Source of the DNA: Pseudomonadota bacterium
GTDB lineage: Bacteria > Pseudomonadota > Gammaproteobacteria > Steroidobacterales > Steroidobacteraceae
Assembly: GCA_016704655.1 (NCBI GenBank)
Contig: JADIZR010000001.1
Location: 124,001 to 188,000 of the forward strand
Direction: 5' to 3'
Length of the DNA stretch: 64,000 nucleotides
Positions 26,733 through 36,124 of the stretch are shown piece by piece. The translations under genes and the position numbers were made by a program. Position 1 is the stretch's first letter. Every line of letters starts with the position of its first letter. Below the pieces are notes generated by a model. It worked only from the letters and a program-made list of their open reading frames with translations. It was not told where the DNA came from and did not search any database.

Positions 26733-27899
26733 ATGAATTTACGATCGATGGGGTTGCCAGCCATAGTGCTGGCTGTGGCCATGTTCGGCTATCCGTTGGT
26801 CGGGAATCTCGTGTCGCTTCTGGAGATCGACAGCCGTGTCCTGTCGATCCCATTTCGAGTCCTCGTCATCGTGTTGAGTCTTTGGTTGCTGGTGAGCTGT
26901 CGCCGCATGCACCTGACGAGGACTCGCATCGCGCTGCTGCTGATCTGGCTGGCATACACGATCCGGCTTGCACACGACATGATGGTGGCGAGGATCGAAG
27001 GGGCAGACTACGCACTGCAGTTTTTTCTCGCGGGCTGCGTCTTGCCGGCGATGGCGGTTTTTACGGCGGACGAGTTCCAGCAGGAACGTTTCGCGAGAGT
27101 CGCGTTTGCTCTGACCGTCGCGGGCTGTGCGGCGACCTTGCTGGGGTCGCTGCTGGGGCGTTTCGGCGAGGCGGACCTGACGACCACGACGGGTCGATTG
27201 TCGACGGTGGCATTGAATCCGGTTTCGCTCGGTCACCTGGCGGTCAGTTGCGTAATCGTTGGCCTCGTGATCTGTACCAGAGCGCGTGGTGCGTCTCGTG
27301 TTGCCGTATCTTCTGGGGTTGTCCTCGCGTTGTCTTGCCTGGTGATGACTGGCTCAAAGGGACCGGCACTGGCGCTGATCATCTGTCTTGCTATTTGGGC
27401 GGCATCAAAGGGTGCCATCTGGAAACTGATCCTTTTCGGGTTGCCGACGCTGATGTTCGTGGTGTTCGCGCCGGTCAGTCCACTGGCGGCGCGATTCGCA
27501 GGTTTGGGCGAAGACGTGTCTACGCTGGATCGCTTGGTCATCCTGCGTGACTCAATCAATCAGGCTGCGGAGTCGCCGCTGTTCGGTAGTGCCTTCGTTG
27601 AATTGAATTCTGGCCTGTATCCCCACAACCTGTTTCTGGACGCGGTGCTTGCGTTCGGTATCCCCTTGGCCATCGTTTTTGCCGTTTTAGTGGGAATCGC
27701 GACAGTCCGATCACTTCGGTGTCTGCAGACCGGGACGGAGCTCCTCGGCCTTTTGTTCATTCAAAGCCTGATCGGCGGAATGTTGTCGGGTGCGATGTTT
27801 GCCGCAACGAGTTTCTGGTGCCTGCTGGCGCTGCTGTTGGGCCCAGGACTCCGCAAGAAATGGCCCGACGCACGATTGGGCGACCAGAGCAATATTTGA
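26733..27899 (+). CDS. Probable Wzy-type polysaccharide polymerase / O-antigen ligase-like membrane protein
   Basis: The 388-residue product is almost entirely hydrophobic, with about ten predicted membrane segments and a larger loop containing RLVILRDSINQAAESPLFG and PHNLFLDAVLAFGIPLA, which resembles the Wzy_C/ligase loop (H-N-x2-L). These proteins join oligosaccharide repeat units in the periplasm. The start is uncertain: ATG 26733 is chosen, TTG 26679 would add 18 residues. The stop overlaps the next ATG by one base (TGATG). Confidence 0.75.
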   Translation: MNLRSMGLPAIVLAVAMFGYPLVGNLVSLLEIDSRVLSIPFRVLVIVLSLWLLVSCRRMHLTRTRIALLLIWLAYTIRLAHDMMVARIEGADYALQFFLAGCVLPAMAVFTADEFQQERFARVAFALTVAGCAATLLGSLLGRFGEADLTTTTGRLSTVALNPVSLGHLAVSCVIVGLVICTRARGASRVAVSSGVVLALSCLVMTGSKGPALALIICLAIWAASKGAIWKLILFGLPTLMFVVFAPVSPLAARFAGLGEDVSTLDRLVILRDSINQAAESPLFGSAFVELNSGLYPHNLFLDAVLAFGIPLAIVFAVLVGIATVRSLRCLQTGTELLGLLFIQSLIGGMLSGAMFAATSFWCLLALLLGPGLRKKWPDARLGDQSNI

Positions 27900-28876
27900 T
27901 GAATCAGGCAAGCATGACTCAACCGATATGCGATTCCGATGCCGTCGACAAGAAGATGACTGCGCCAGTGGCACTGTTCATCTTTCGGCGCCCGCAGCAT
28001 CTGCGCTTGACCATTGCGAGCCTTCTTAAATGCAAAGGAATCCAGGACACACCTATCATCGTATTTGGCGATGGACCGCGGCATGACGCCGAGCGCGGAG
28101 AGGTGGAGGCCGCGCGTCAATTGGCGCAGGACCTGCTCGGCGATAGCGCCGTCTTCCATTTTCGAGAAGCGAATGTGGGGTTGTCGCGATCGATCATCGA
28201 AGGCGTCGGGGCCACTTGCAGGGAATACGGCCGTGCCATTGTTCTTGAGGACGATCTCGAACTGGCCCCGTCGTTTCTTGAATACATGAACACTGCACTA
28301 GAGAAGTATGCAGGCGAGGATCGTGTGCTCCAGATTTCGGGTCACATGTTCGACGTGCCGGAGTTCGATGGCAGCGAGGAGGCGATGTTTCTGCCCATTA
28401 CGACTTCATGGGGTTGGGCCACATGGCAGCGTGCATGGGAACATTTCGACCCCGGTGCAACAGGCTGGCAGTCTCTGCAGACCGACCAGGCGTTGCGGCG
28501 TCGTTTCGATATCGACGGGGTTTATGACTATTCGGGCATGCTCGAATCTCAAATGACGGGTCGGCGGGACTCCTGGGCGGTTCGCTGGTACTGGAGTGTT
28601 TTTCGCGCCAATGGAATGACGCTTTTTCCACCGCGGACACTGGTTCGAAATTCTGGCCATGACGGTTCGGGAACCCACGGTGGTGGAGTGCTGCGACGGT
28701 TTCGCAGTAGCACAGTCGTATTGGGTGACGGACCGCGCTTGATGCCGGCCGACGTGCATGTCAATTGGGAAGACTATCTTGCCGTCCGCCGCCGCATTCG
28801 CAGTTTGAATGGCGGCTGGATCGGTCGCACCGTGGATATCGCGCGTCGACTATGGCGCCGTCGAGCAGCGACATGA
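27899..28876 (+). CDS. GT-A fold glycosyltransferase (family 2 / GNT-I-like)
   Basis: The 325-residue product has the features of a nucleotide-sugar-dependent GT-A enzyme: PVALFIFRRPQHLRLTIASL at the N-terminus, FREANVGLSRSIIEGV, then the acidic metal motif LEDDLELAPSFLEYMN near residue 118. The segment TTSWGWATWQRAWEHFD is common in sugar transferases of polysaccharide loci. Donor and acceptor are not predictable. It is translationally coupled to the polymerase gene. No membrane anchor is visible, so it should act at the cytoplasmic face. Confidence 0.8.
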   Translation: MNQASMTQPICDSDAVDKKMTAPVALFIFRRPQHLRLTIASLLKCKGIQDTPIIVFGDGPRHDAERGEVEAARQLAQDLLGDSAVFHFREANVGLSRSIIEGVGATCREYGRAIVLEDDLELAPSFLEYMNTALEKYAGEDRVLQISGHMFDVPEFDGSEEAMFLPITTSWGWATWQRAWEHFDPGATGWQSLQTDQALRRRFDIDGVYDYSGMLESQMTGRRDSWAVRWYWSVFRANGMTLFPPRTLVRNSGHDGSGTHGGGVLRRFRSSTVVLGDGPRLMPADVHVNWEDYLAVRRRIRSLNGGWIGRTVDIARRLWRRRAAT

Positions 28877-28897
28877 CCGACGCGAGGTCTTTGCCCG

Positions 28898-30211
28898 ATG
28901 CGGCGAACGGAGGTGCCGTTGGACGTGCTTGACCAGCTGCGGCAATTGCTTGTGCGAGGGAAGTTTTCGAGCCATGTCGCGGTTCTGGCGTCCGGCACGG
29001 TGCTTGGGCAGGCTGCTGTGTTCGTAGTGACGCCGCTACTTACCCGTCTTTATTCGCCTGCCGACTTGGCGATCTTCGGGCTCTTGACCAGTTTCCTGGC
29101 TGTCGCATCGATAGCCGTTGCGCTGCGGCTGGAGTTGGCCATCGCGACGACGCACGACGAAGGCGAGGCCACGCGACTGCTTCTGGCTTGCCTTGTGCTG
29201 ACGCCGATAGTCGGGCTGCTGCTATCTGGAATGCTGGCTGCGATGGTTTCGCTGGATGTCCTATCCTACGGGCTGCTGCCGGGGTGGAGTGTCGTTCTGA
29301 CATTCCTCGCGCTCGTTCTCACCGGGTGGTTCATTTCGCTCCGCTATTGGCACGTCGGACGTCATGAATTCCGTCCGGTTGGCCGCGCGTTGATTCTGCA
29401 GGGAGTTGCTCGTGCAGGATCGACCGTCGCATTCGGGTTTGCCAATTTCGCTTGGCTTGGTTTGATGCTCGGGGAGATTGCAGGCCGGGCTTTTGGAATC
29501 CGCAGGCTGTGGGTTGCGGCGAAGGCAGCAGTCCAGCAGGAGATCACGAGTTACGGGATACGGCGCGTTCCCGCAACGATCAGCGGTGCGTCCGGATTTG
29601 TGTGTACCGTGATGCCGTCGAGCTTGATCAACGCGCTTGCGGCGGCTGTGCCCCTTCCGATTCTGCTTACGTTGTTCGGTCCGGAGCCCGCGGGACAGTT
29701 CGCGCTGGCGTGGCGCGTGGCTTCGGTGCCCGGTGCTCTGGTTGCGGCGAGCGTCGGCGACGTCTTCCACGCGCATGCCACGTGGGCGCACGCGAATCCC
29801 GCGGGGGACGTCCCTGGGCTACTTCGAAACACTCTGCGGAAGCTCGCGATAGCTTCAACATTCATATACTTGCCGGCTTGCCTGATCGCACCCAGTATCT
29901 TCGGCTGGCTTTTCGGATCGGCGTGGCGTCCGGCGGGAACTTTGGTACTTCTGCTTCTGCCACTCTGGTGGGCGTCCATGGTCGTCGCTCCGGTTAGTCG
30001 ACTGCCGATTGTATTGGGACGACCCTCGCTGAAGCTGCTATTCGACTCAATGTTTCTGATACTTCCCGTCATCGCCCTGTTCTTGTTCTCTGAGCGGGGA
30101 TTTGACACGGCCGTGTTTGCCTTCGGACTCGGAGCGGCGACGGCCTTGCTTGCCTACGCGGCAGTTCTGCTGCACATGACGTCGCGCAGCAATGCCGTGG
30201 GGCAAGCGTAG
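28898..30211 (+). CDS. Wzx-type oligosaccharide flippase
   Basis: Wzx flips undecaprenyl-linked repeat units to the periplasm. The 437-residue product has about twelve hydrophobic segments and a typical start (VAVLASGTVLGQAAVFVVTP then LTRLYSPADLAIFGLLTSF), as in polysaccharide-biosynthesis membrane proteins. The position between polymerase/transferase and modification genes fits. The exact start is uncertain; ATG 28898 is 22 bases after the previous stop without a strong ribosome site. Confidence 0.85.
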   Translation: MRRTEVPLDVLDQLRQLLVRGKFSSHVAVLASGTVLGQAAVFVVTPLLTRLYSPADLAIFGLLTSFLAVASIAVALRLELAIATTHDEGEATRLLLACLVLTPIVGLLLSGMLAAMVSLDVLSYGLLPGWSVVLTFLALVLTGWFISLRYWHVGRHEFRPVGRALILQGVARAGSTVAFGFANFAWLGLMLGEIAGRAFGIRRLWVAAKAAVQQEITSYGIRRVPATISGASGFVCTVMPSSLINALAAAVPLPILLTLFGPEPAGQFALAWRVASVPGALVAASVGDVFHAHATWAHANPAGDVPGLLRNTLRKLAIASTFIYLPACLIAPSIFGWLFGSAWRPAGTLVLLLLPLWWASMVVAPVSRLPIVLGRPSLKLLFDSMFLILPVIALFLFSERGFDTAVFAFGLGAATALLAYAAVLLHMTSRSNAVGQA

Positions 30212-30288
30212 GTGCATAGAAGGGCGTCACCAATCCTGGGGCGCTCGTGCTTAGTCAGGGGCGGCGCGACGGGGCATAGGAGGTACTC

Positions 30289-30843
30289 ATGGCATGGCGA
30301 GCGCGGGTTGTGGGATCTATTGGAACGATCATCGGACGTATCCGTGGGGCCGAAATCGAGTCCTCTGCACGAGTTGACGTGCGTTCAGTGCTCGGGAAGC
30401 TGCCGCGCCGACTCCGTATCGGCGCGGGCAGCATCGTGCAGGCGCGAATTTGCGCGGACCGGCCGGAAGCGGAAGTCTTCATTGGCGCGAACACGTTCGT
30501 CGGTAAATCAACACTTGTCGCTGCCGAGCGCATTTCGATCGGGAAGGACGTACTCATCTCATGGGGATGCCAGATCGTGGACCACGATTCGCACGCATTG
30601 CGGTGGGCGGATCGCGCTAGTGACGTTCAGGAGTGGTATCGCGGCCGAAAAGATTGGTCCAAGGTGCCTCGCGCGGCGGTTTCGATCGGCGACAGGGCCT
30701 GGCTCGGATTCGGCGTGTCGGTGCTGAAGGGAGTGACGATCGGGGCCGGCGCCGTCGTGGCGGCTGGCAGTGTGGTCACGAAGGACGTTCCCGCAAACAC
30801 TCTTGCGGCTGGAAATCCAGCCAGATTAATCAGGGAACTGTAA
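30289..30843 (+). CDS. Hexapeptide-repeat acyltransferase (probable sugar O-acetyltransferase)
   Basis: The 184-residue product is a left-handed beta-helix transferase: hexapeptide runs such as VFIGANTFVGKSTLVAAERI and KGVTIGAGAVVAAGSVVTKD, a probable catalytic histidine in QIVDHDSHAL, and the family end VPANTLAAGNPARLIREL. It probably acetylates a sugar of the repeat unit using acetyl-CoA. AGGAGG precedes ATG 30289. It begins 77 bases after the flippase gene. Confidence 0.87.
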   Translation: MAWRARVVGSIGTIIGRIRGAEIESSARVDVRSVLGKLPRRLRIGAGSIVQARICADRPEAEVFIGANTFVGKSTLVAAERISIGKDVLISWGCQIVDHDSHALRWADRASDVQEWYRGRKDWSKVPRAAVSIGDRAWLGFGVSVLKGVTIGAGAVVAAGSVVTKDVPANTLAAGNPARLIREL

Positions 30844-30847
30844 AGTA

Positions 30848-31792
30848 TTGCAATTCAGCGTAAGCCAGCTGCGGCGGTGCCCGCAGAGGTTCGCAGTGGG
30901 CATCGTCAGTTGGACTCCTTGCTTGAAGCAGCAAAATCGTTCCACTTCCGTTGTAGAGAAAAGTTGGGAATCTGCGGTCCAGTGGCTGCGGACGCAACCA
31001 GACCAACGCGATCTTGTGATCGACGCGTACTACGACGATCCGCTGCAGGCAGCGGCCGAACGTTACTGGGCCAGCGAGGAATGGCGTGCGATCGTTGCGT
31101 TCCTGCCGCGGTCTGGTAGGCGAGCGCTCGATGTCGGCGCCGGACGCGGTATTGCAAGCTACGCCCTCGCGCGGGAGGGATTCAGCGTCAGTGCGCTAGA
31201 GCCGAATGCCAGTGCCCTGGTGGGTGCGGAGGCAATTCGCGCTCTGGTCCGTGATACCGGACTTCCCATACAGGTGACCGAAGACTTCTCCGAGCGTCTG
31301 CCATTCGAGGACCATTCGTTTGACCTTGTGTTCGCACGTGCGGTACTGCATCACACACACGATCTGGCCGCGGCCTGTCGCGAGTTCCACCGGGTGCTCA
31401 AACCGGGTGGGCGGCTGATCGCCGTGCGGGAACACGTCATATCGCACGCGGATGACCTGGCGCGGTTCCTTGAGTCGCATCCGTTACACAATTTGTATGA
31501 CGGAGAGAATGCGCATCTTCTCGGCCGGTATCTGTCAGCGCTTGAATCCGCGGGCTTTCGTTCCGTCGTCACGCTTGCCCCGTTCGACAGCCCGATCAAC
31601 TATGCGCCACTAGATATGGAAGGCCTCCGCGGCGAACTGGCGCGTCGTATCGGTGCCCGCGTGCCGGGAGGTGCGTCGCTTGTCGAGAGCTTGCTGGCCC
31701 GCCCGACGGTGTGGGGGCTCGCACGGCGAGTTCTGAATTTCGTCGACAGCAGACCCGGGCGCCTATATTCGTTCGTTGTGGATCGCCCTTGA
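30848..31792 (+). CDS. SAM-dependent methyltransferase (type 11)
   Basis: Motif I is ALDVGAGRGIASYALAREG near residue 95; LPFEDHSFDLVFARAVLHH and EFHRVLKPGGRLIAVREH are the post-I and motif III regions of class I methyltransferases. In this locus it probably methylates a sugar or the chain end, which is inference. The start is uncertain: TTG 30848 begins four bases after the previous stop, and GTG 30896 is a good alternative; neither has a clear ribosome site. Confidence 0.8.
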   Translation: MQFSVSQLRRCPQRFAVGIVSWTPCLKQQNRSTSVVEKSWESAVQWLRTQPDQRDLVIDAYYDDPLQAAAERYWASEEWRAIVAFLPRSGRRALDVGAGRGIASYALAREGFSVSALEPNASALVGAEAIRALVRDTGLPIQVTEDFSERLPFEDHSFDLVFARAVLHHTHDLAAACREFHRVLKPGGRLIAVREHVISHADDLARFLESHPLHNLYDGENAHLLGRYLSALESAGFRSVVTLAPFDSPINYAPLDMEGLRGELARRIGARVPGGASLVESLLARPTVWGLARRVLNFVDSRPGRLYSFVVDRP

Positions 31793-31793
31793 C

Positions 31794-32738
31794 ATGGTAA
31801 CGACCTACATCACAGGTGCGCGGGGCTTTATTGGCCAGCATCTCGCGCGATCGTTGGCGGCGGCAGGACATACGGTCGCGGGCGTCGGACATGGCAACTG
31901 GCCCGAACGCGAGGCTTGCGCGAATGGAGCCAGGTACTGGCTCAATGGGGAGATTCTGCCGGGAAACCTGCAGCTCTTGCAGCGGGCCGTTGGCCTTCCA
32001 GAGTACGTGATCCACCTGGCAGGAGGGTCGTCGGTTGGGTCGGCGATCACCAATCCGCGGGAGGACTTCTTCCGCACGGTCGTTACGACGGCCGAGCTGT
32101 TGGACTGGCTGCGAATCGAAGCACCAGACGCGAAGTTGCTGGTCGTGTCTAGTGCCGCAGTGTATGGATCTGGGCATACCGGTCAGATTCCCGAGGACGC
32201 GGAATCGCACCCCTTTTCTCCCTACGGCTATCACAAGCGGGTCATGGAAGACCTCTGCCGCTCATACGCAGCAAGCTATGGGCAGAGGGCGGTGATTGCG
32301 CGTTTGTTCTCCGTGTACGGGTCGGGTCTGAAGAAGCAGCTGCTGTGGGATCTGTGTTCCCGGCTCGCGAGCGGAGTTGATCCGTTGGTGCTCAGCGGCT
32401 CCGGTGACGAATTGCGCGACTGGACGGACGTTCGCGATGTGGTGAGTGCGTTGCAGACGCTGCTCGAGCTCGCGGACGCATCGGTGCCCGCATTCAACGT
32501 CGGCACCGGTCGAGGCTCGACCGTCCGTGAAATCGCGACATTGGTCAGGGACTGCTGGTTCGAACCGGGGCGGCCCGCAGTGTCTCTGCAGTTCAGCGGC
32601 GAAAGTCGCGCTGGCGATCCCTTCAGCATGATTGCGCGGCCGGATCGCCTGCACTCCGTGGGGTTCCGCTGGCACGTCGAGCTGCGGGAGGGCTTGGCGA
32701 ACTACTTGGCATGGTTTCGGCAGAGTAGCGAGCGCTGA
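31794..32738 (+). CDS. NAD-dependent sugar epimerase/dehydratase (extended SDR)
   Basis: The 314-residue product has ITGARGFIGQHLARSLAAAG for NAD(P), VVSSAAVYGSGHTGQ, the Tyr-x3-Lys pair in YGYHKRVMED and the active-site context ARLFSVYGSGLKKQLLWDL typical of nucleotide-sugar epimerases and reductases. I cannot assign a specific sugar. It starts two bases after the methyltransferase stop and is followed by a glycosyltransferase three bases after its own stop, so it belongs to the same transcript. Confidence 0.83.
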   Translation: MVTTYITGARGFIGQHLARSLAAAGHTVAGVGHGNWPEREACANGARYWLNGEILPGNLQLLQRAVGLPEYVIHLAGGSSVGSAITNPREDFFRTVVTTAELLDWLRIEAPDAKLLVVSSAAVYGSGHTGQIPEDAESHPFSPYGYHKRVMEDLCRSYAASYGQRAVIARLFSVYGSGLKKQLLWDLCSRLASGVDPLVLSGSGDELRDWTDVRDVVSALQTLLELADASVPAFNVGTGRGSTVREIATLVRDCWFEPGRPAVSLQFSGESRAGDPFSMIARPDRLHSVGFRWHVELREGLANYLAWFRQSSER

Positions 32739-32741
32739 GAG

Positions 32742-33923
32742 ATGCGGGTCGCTTTTACTCTCATCGGTGGCAGCCATTGGACGGGCGGGCGCAACTATTT
32801 ACTGAACCTGTTTCGTGTGCTGAAGGCACATCGCGACGTCGACGTGGATCCCGTGCTTTTCTCGGGCTCGGACGTATCAGCCGAAGATCTCGCGCCGTTC
32901 CGGCAATTGCTTGGTGGGGACATGGTGCGCGCGGACGGCACGGCCTTCCGCCAGACGACCGCCAGCCAGATCGGCTCATTCGTGCTGGGTCGCGTGAAAC
33001 GCATCGAGAAGGAACTGACGGATCGAAGGATCGACGTCGTATTCGAGGCGGCTGGATTCTACGGCTGGCGCTTTCCGCTACCGTGCCTGACCTGGATCCC
33101 GGATTTCCAACATCGACACCTGCCACACATGTTCTCGACTGGCTACTGGTGGCGCCGTGACGTCGGGTACCGCGTGCAAGTGGCTGCCGGCCGCACGATC
33201 ATGCTGAGCAGTGAAGATGCACGTCGGGACTGCGAGACGTTCTATCCGACGACACGCGGCAGGACCGTGGTGGTGCCTTTCGCAGTTCCGCCACCGTCGA
33301 TTTCGCATGGGTCGCTGGCCGAGTTACTGCGGCGGCACGAATTGCCGAACGACTTTCTGTTCATGCCAAACCAGTTCTGGAAGCACAAAAACCATGCGGT
33401 CGTCATCGAGGCTCTCGCGCTGCTCGGTGAGCGGGGTCGCTCGATTGTCGTCGCGGCGTCCGGCAATCCGGCCGACGTACGACACGTCCGGCATTTCGAC
33501 CAGTTGCGCGAGCGTGTTCGGTCGCACGGCCTGGAGGCCCAGTTTCGGTTTCTCGGCATGCTGCCCTACGCCGAGGTGCTGGCGCTGATGGCCAGTTGTC
33601 GGGCCTTGATCAATCCGTCGCTGTTCGAGGGGTGGAGTACGACCGTCGAGGAAGCCAAGGCGCTCGGCGTGCCGTTGGTGCTGTCCGACCTGGCGGTTCA
33701 CCGCGAGCAGGCGGGTGAGTCGGCAGTCTATTTCGCCCCGTCGTCTGCCGCGAGCACGGCCGAGGCAATGTTGGAGGCCAAACGCAGCTTCGGTAACGGG
33801 AATCTCGTAGAGCGAGCCCGCGGTGCGGCGGTAGTCGCGGGCGCCAATGTTGATCGCTATGCCGCGCGCTTTGCGGATGCCGTGCAGCTTGCGGCACGTC
33901 GATTCGGCGGGGCAACGGGTTAG
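32742..33923 (+). CDS. GT-B fold glycosyltransferase (family 4-like)
   Basis: The 393-residue product has the C-terminal donor-binding domain of GT4 enzymes: MPNQFWKHKNHAVVIEALAL, FRFLGMLPYAEVLALMASC and NPSLFEGWSTTVEEAKALGV (the E-x7-E pattern). The N-terminal half includes LTWIPDFQHRHLPHMFS, which occurs in glycosyltransferases of polysaccharide loci. The sugar donor is unknown. It starts three bases after the epimerase gene. Confidence 0.85.
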   Translation: MRVAFTLIGGSHWTGGRNYLLNLFRVLKAHRDVDVDPVLFSGSDVSAEDLAPFRQLLGGDMVRADGTAFRQTTASQIGSFVLGRVKRIEKELTDRRIDVVFEAAGFYGWRFPLPCLTWIPDFQHRHLPHMFSTGYWWRRDVGYRVQVAAGRTIMLSSEDARRDCETFYPTTRGRTVVVPFAVPPPSISHGSLAELLRRHELPNDFLFMPNQFWKHKNHAVVIEALALLGERGRSIVVAASGNPADVRHVRHFDQLRERVRSHGLEAQFRFLGMLPYAEVLALMASCRALINPSLFEGWSTTVEEAKALGVPLVLSDLAVHREQAGESAVYFAPSSAASTAEAMLEAKRSFGNGNLVERARGAAVVAGANVDRYAARFADAVQLAARRFGGATG

Positions 33924-33979
33924 CGTGCAATGTCGACCTCCCACTTGATCCGGCGCGGTTCTCGCTGAAGGCGTCGACC

Positions 33980-35225
33980 ATGTCTGATCGCAAGCCACGC
34001 GTTCTGTTCGTCGAACAGTTCTATTACCCGGATGGTTGGGGAGGTGCGGAACTGCCGCGCGACCTCAGCACTCATCTCGTCGACCGTGGGTACGAGGTCG
34101 AAGTTATCTGCGGGTCGGAGCAGTACGTCCCCGTGGATGGGTCGTCGGGCGCCGACCCTGCTCTACAGGGCGTGCGGATCCGTCGTGTCCCCAGGCTGCT
34201 GGGTGGCGACATCCATCGCTTCAAAATTCTGCGGCAGGCGTGGTTCTGCGCCGCTTTGTTGCCCTTGTTGTGCTTCAGGCGTCGCCCGAGCATGTTCGTT
34301 TCACAGACCAATCCGCCGCTTGCCGTGCCGCTGGTCGCCGCCGCGGCCATGCTCCTGCGGCGGCCCTATCTGCTCATCGCGATGGATGTTTACCCGGAAG
34401 TGCTCGAGGTTCACGGTGCCATTCGTCCGCGTGGAGTCGCGTCGCGATTGCTTGGGGTCGTATTCAGACACGCATACCGCGGCGCACGTCGAGTCGTCGC
34501 TCTCGGACCAGTCATGCGAGAACGTCTGATCGCCAAGGGAGTTGCGTCGGACAGGGTCGTTGAGATCTCGAACTGGTCGACTGGCGCCGGGGGTGATGCG
34601 CGGCGCGAGGAACGCCCTGCGGACGCAGTGGGGTCTCGAGGGAAAGTTCGTGCTGGTCTACTCGGGCAACCTCGGTGTTGGCCACGAGTTCGAGACCCTC
34701 ATCCAGGGATTCGCTCGCGCCCTTGAACAGGTGGCGACAGCGCGGCTCGTTATCATCGGCGGCGGCGGCCGTCTCGCGGAAGTGCAGCGCCTGACGCACA
34801 GCCTCGGCCTAGATGCGGTAGTCCGCTATTCTGGATTCGTGCCGGCCGATCGAATGCCTGAGAGCATGGGCCTCGCGGACCTGGCGATCGTGACGTTGCG
34901 ACCGGGCTTCGAGGGACTGATCGTCCCGAGCAAGCTGCTCGGATACATGTCCCGCGGCATTCCAACTCTCTACATTGGGCCTCGCAGCGACGTGGACCAT
35001 TTCCTTGCCAGGTATCACTGCGGCATTGCCCTTCGCAACGGCGACGTCGATGCAGTTCGGGATGCGATCGTGATGGCCGCGCGCGATCCTGCGGGCCTCG
35101 AAGTCATGGGTAACGCAGGGTCCGTCGGCTACCACGCCGACCTCTCGCGCGAGGTCGCACTGGCCCGATATGAGGCGGTTGTTGCGGATTGTCTTGCTGA
35201 ACCAGCGCGGGACGTCCTGACGTGA
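33980..35225 (+). CDS. WbuB-like glycosyltransferase (GT4), frame broken as read
   Basis: The first frame from ATG 33980 gives VLFVEQFYYPDGWGGAELPR, VSQTNPPLAVPLVAAAAMLL and YLLIAMDVYPEVLEVHG; the second frame gives WGLEGKFVLVYSGNLGVGHE, FVPADRMPESMGLADLAIV and PSKLLGYMSRGIPTLYIG, ending at 35225. This is the two-domain layout of WbuB-type transferases (about 414 residues). The frames join at GGGGG 34589-34593, where removal of one G restores the protein. Together with the WbpV- and WbpL-like genes just downstream it would make the first linkages of the repeat unit. The break is probably a homopolymer error but could be real. Confidence 0.8.
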
Positions 35226-36124
35226 AGCGATTAGCGGTCAGCGGTGCAACCGGGTTCGTCGGCGGCCACCTGTCGCGCTGGCTACCGAGCCAGCAATGTG
35301 TTGCGCAGCCCCTGTCGCGGGCGATGATCGGCAGCGCCGACCTCCCAGTCGCATTGCGTGGGATGGATGCGGTCATCCATCTTGCGGCCCGCGCGCATCG
35401 GTTGCGCGATGCCGCCACCGATCCGGCTCGCGAGTTTCACGAAGTCAACGTCGGGATCACCCGCGTAATGGCGCAGGCATGTGTTTCGGCTGGGGTGAAG
35501 AGGTTTGTATTCGTCAGTTCGGCAGGCGTCCTTGGCAGTCGATCGCCGACGGACGGCTTCACCGACGCGAGCTCCGCGGCTCCTCACGATGACTACACCC
35601 GGTCAAAGCTGGCGGCCGAGCAGATGCTGACAACGGAGTTCGGCGGGCGCCTTGAGGTAGTGATCCTGCGTCCGCCGATGGTCTACGGGCCCGGTGCGCC
35701 TGGAAACTTCGACCGTATCCTGAAAGCGGTGCTGACTGGGTTTCCGCTGCCCCTCGGAGGCCTTCGCGCACCGCGCAGCCTGATCAGCGTACGCAACCTG
35801 TGCGACGTGATGCTCCGCGCCGCGACTTGCAGCTCGGTCGAGGCGCGGCCGATGCTGGTTTCGGATCGGGAAGTTACAAGTGTGGCGGAGTTGGCGGCAG
35901 CGATTGCCGAGGCCGTGGGTCGCCGGAACCGTGGATTTATCGTGCCTCCGTCGATGTTGTCCGCCGCACTCAAATTGGCCGGGCGGAGCGGTGATCTGCA
36001 TCGCCTGCTGGAGCCTTTCGTCCTGCGGGGCTCGCTGGCCTGCAGCTCTTTGGGTTGGTCACCTGAATTCGAGTTTGCCCATGAACTCGAATGGACGGTC
36101 CGTGCCACCGGGCGCGGTATCTGA
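35222..36124 (+). CDS. NAD-dependent epimerase/reductase (WbpV-like)
   Basis: The 300-residue SDR enzyme has AVSGATGFVGGHLSRWL, VIHLAARAHRLRD, FVSSAGVLGS, the Tyr-x3-Lys pair in YTRSKLAAEQML and LRPPMVYGPGAPGNFDR. This is the pattern of WbpV-type reductases, which convert the 4-keto product of WbpM to UDP-QuiNAc; the assignment to that sugar is inferred from family and the WbpM- and WbpL-like genes nearby. The GTG start overlaps the previous stop (GTGA), and the stop overlaps the next ATG (TGATG). Confidence 0.82.
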   Translation: MKRLAVSGATGFVGGHLSRWLPSQQCVAQPLSRAMIGSADLPVALRGMDAVIHLAARAHRLRDAATDPAREFHEVNVGITRVMAQACVSAGVKRFVFVSSAGVLGSRSPTDGFTDASSAAPHDDYTRSKLAAEQMLTTEFGGRLEVVILRPPMVYGPGAPGNFDRILKAVLTGFPLPLGGLRAPRSLISVRNLCDVMLRAATCSSVEARPMLVSDREVTSVAELAAAIAEAVGRRNRGFIVPPSMLSAALKLAGRSGDLHRLLEPFVLRGSLACSSLGWSPEFEFAHELEWTVRATGRGI

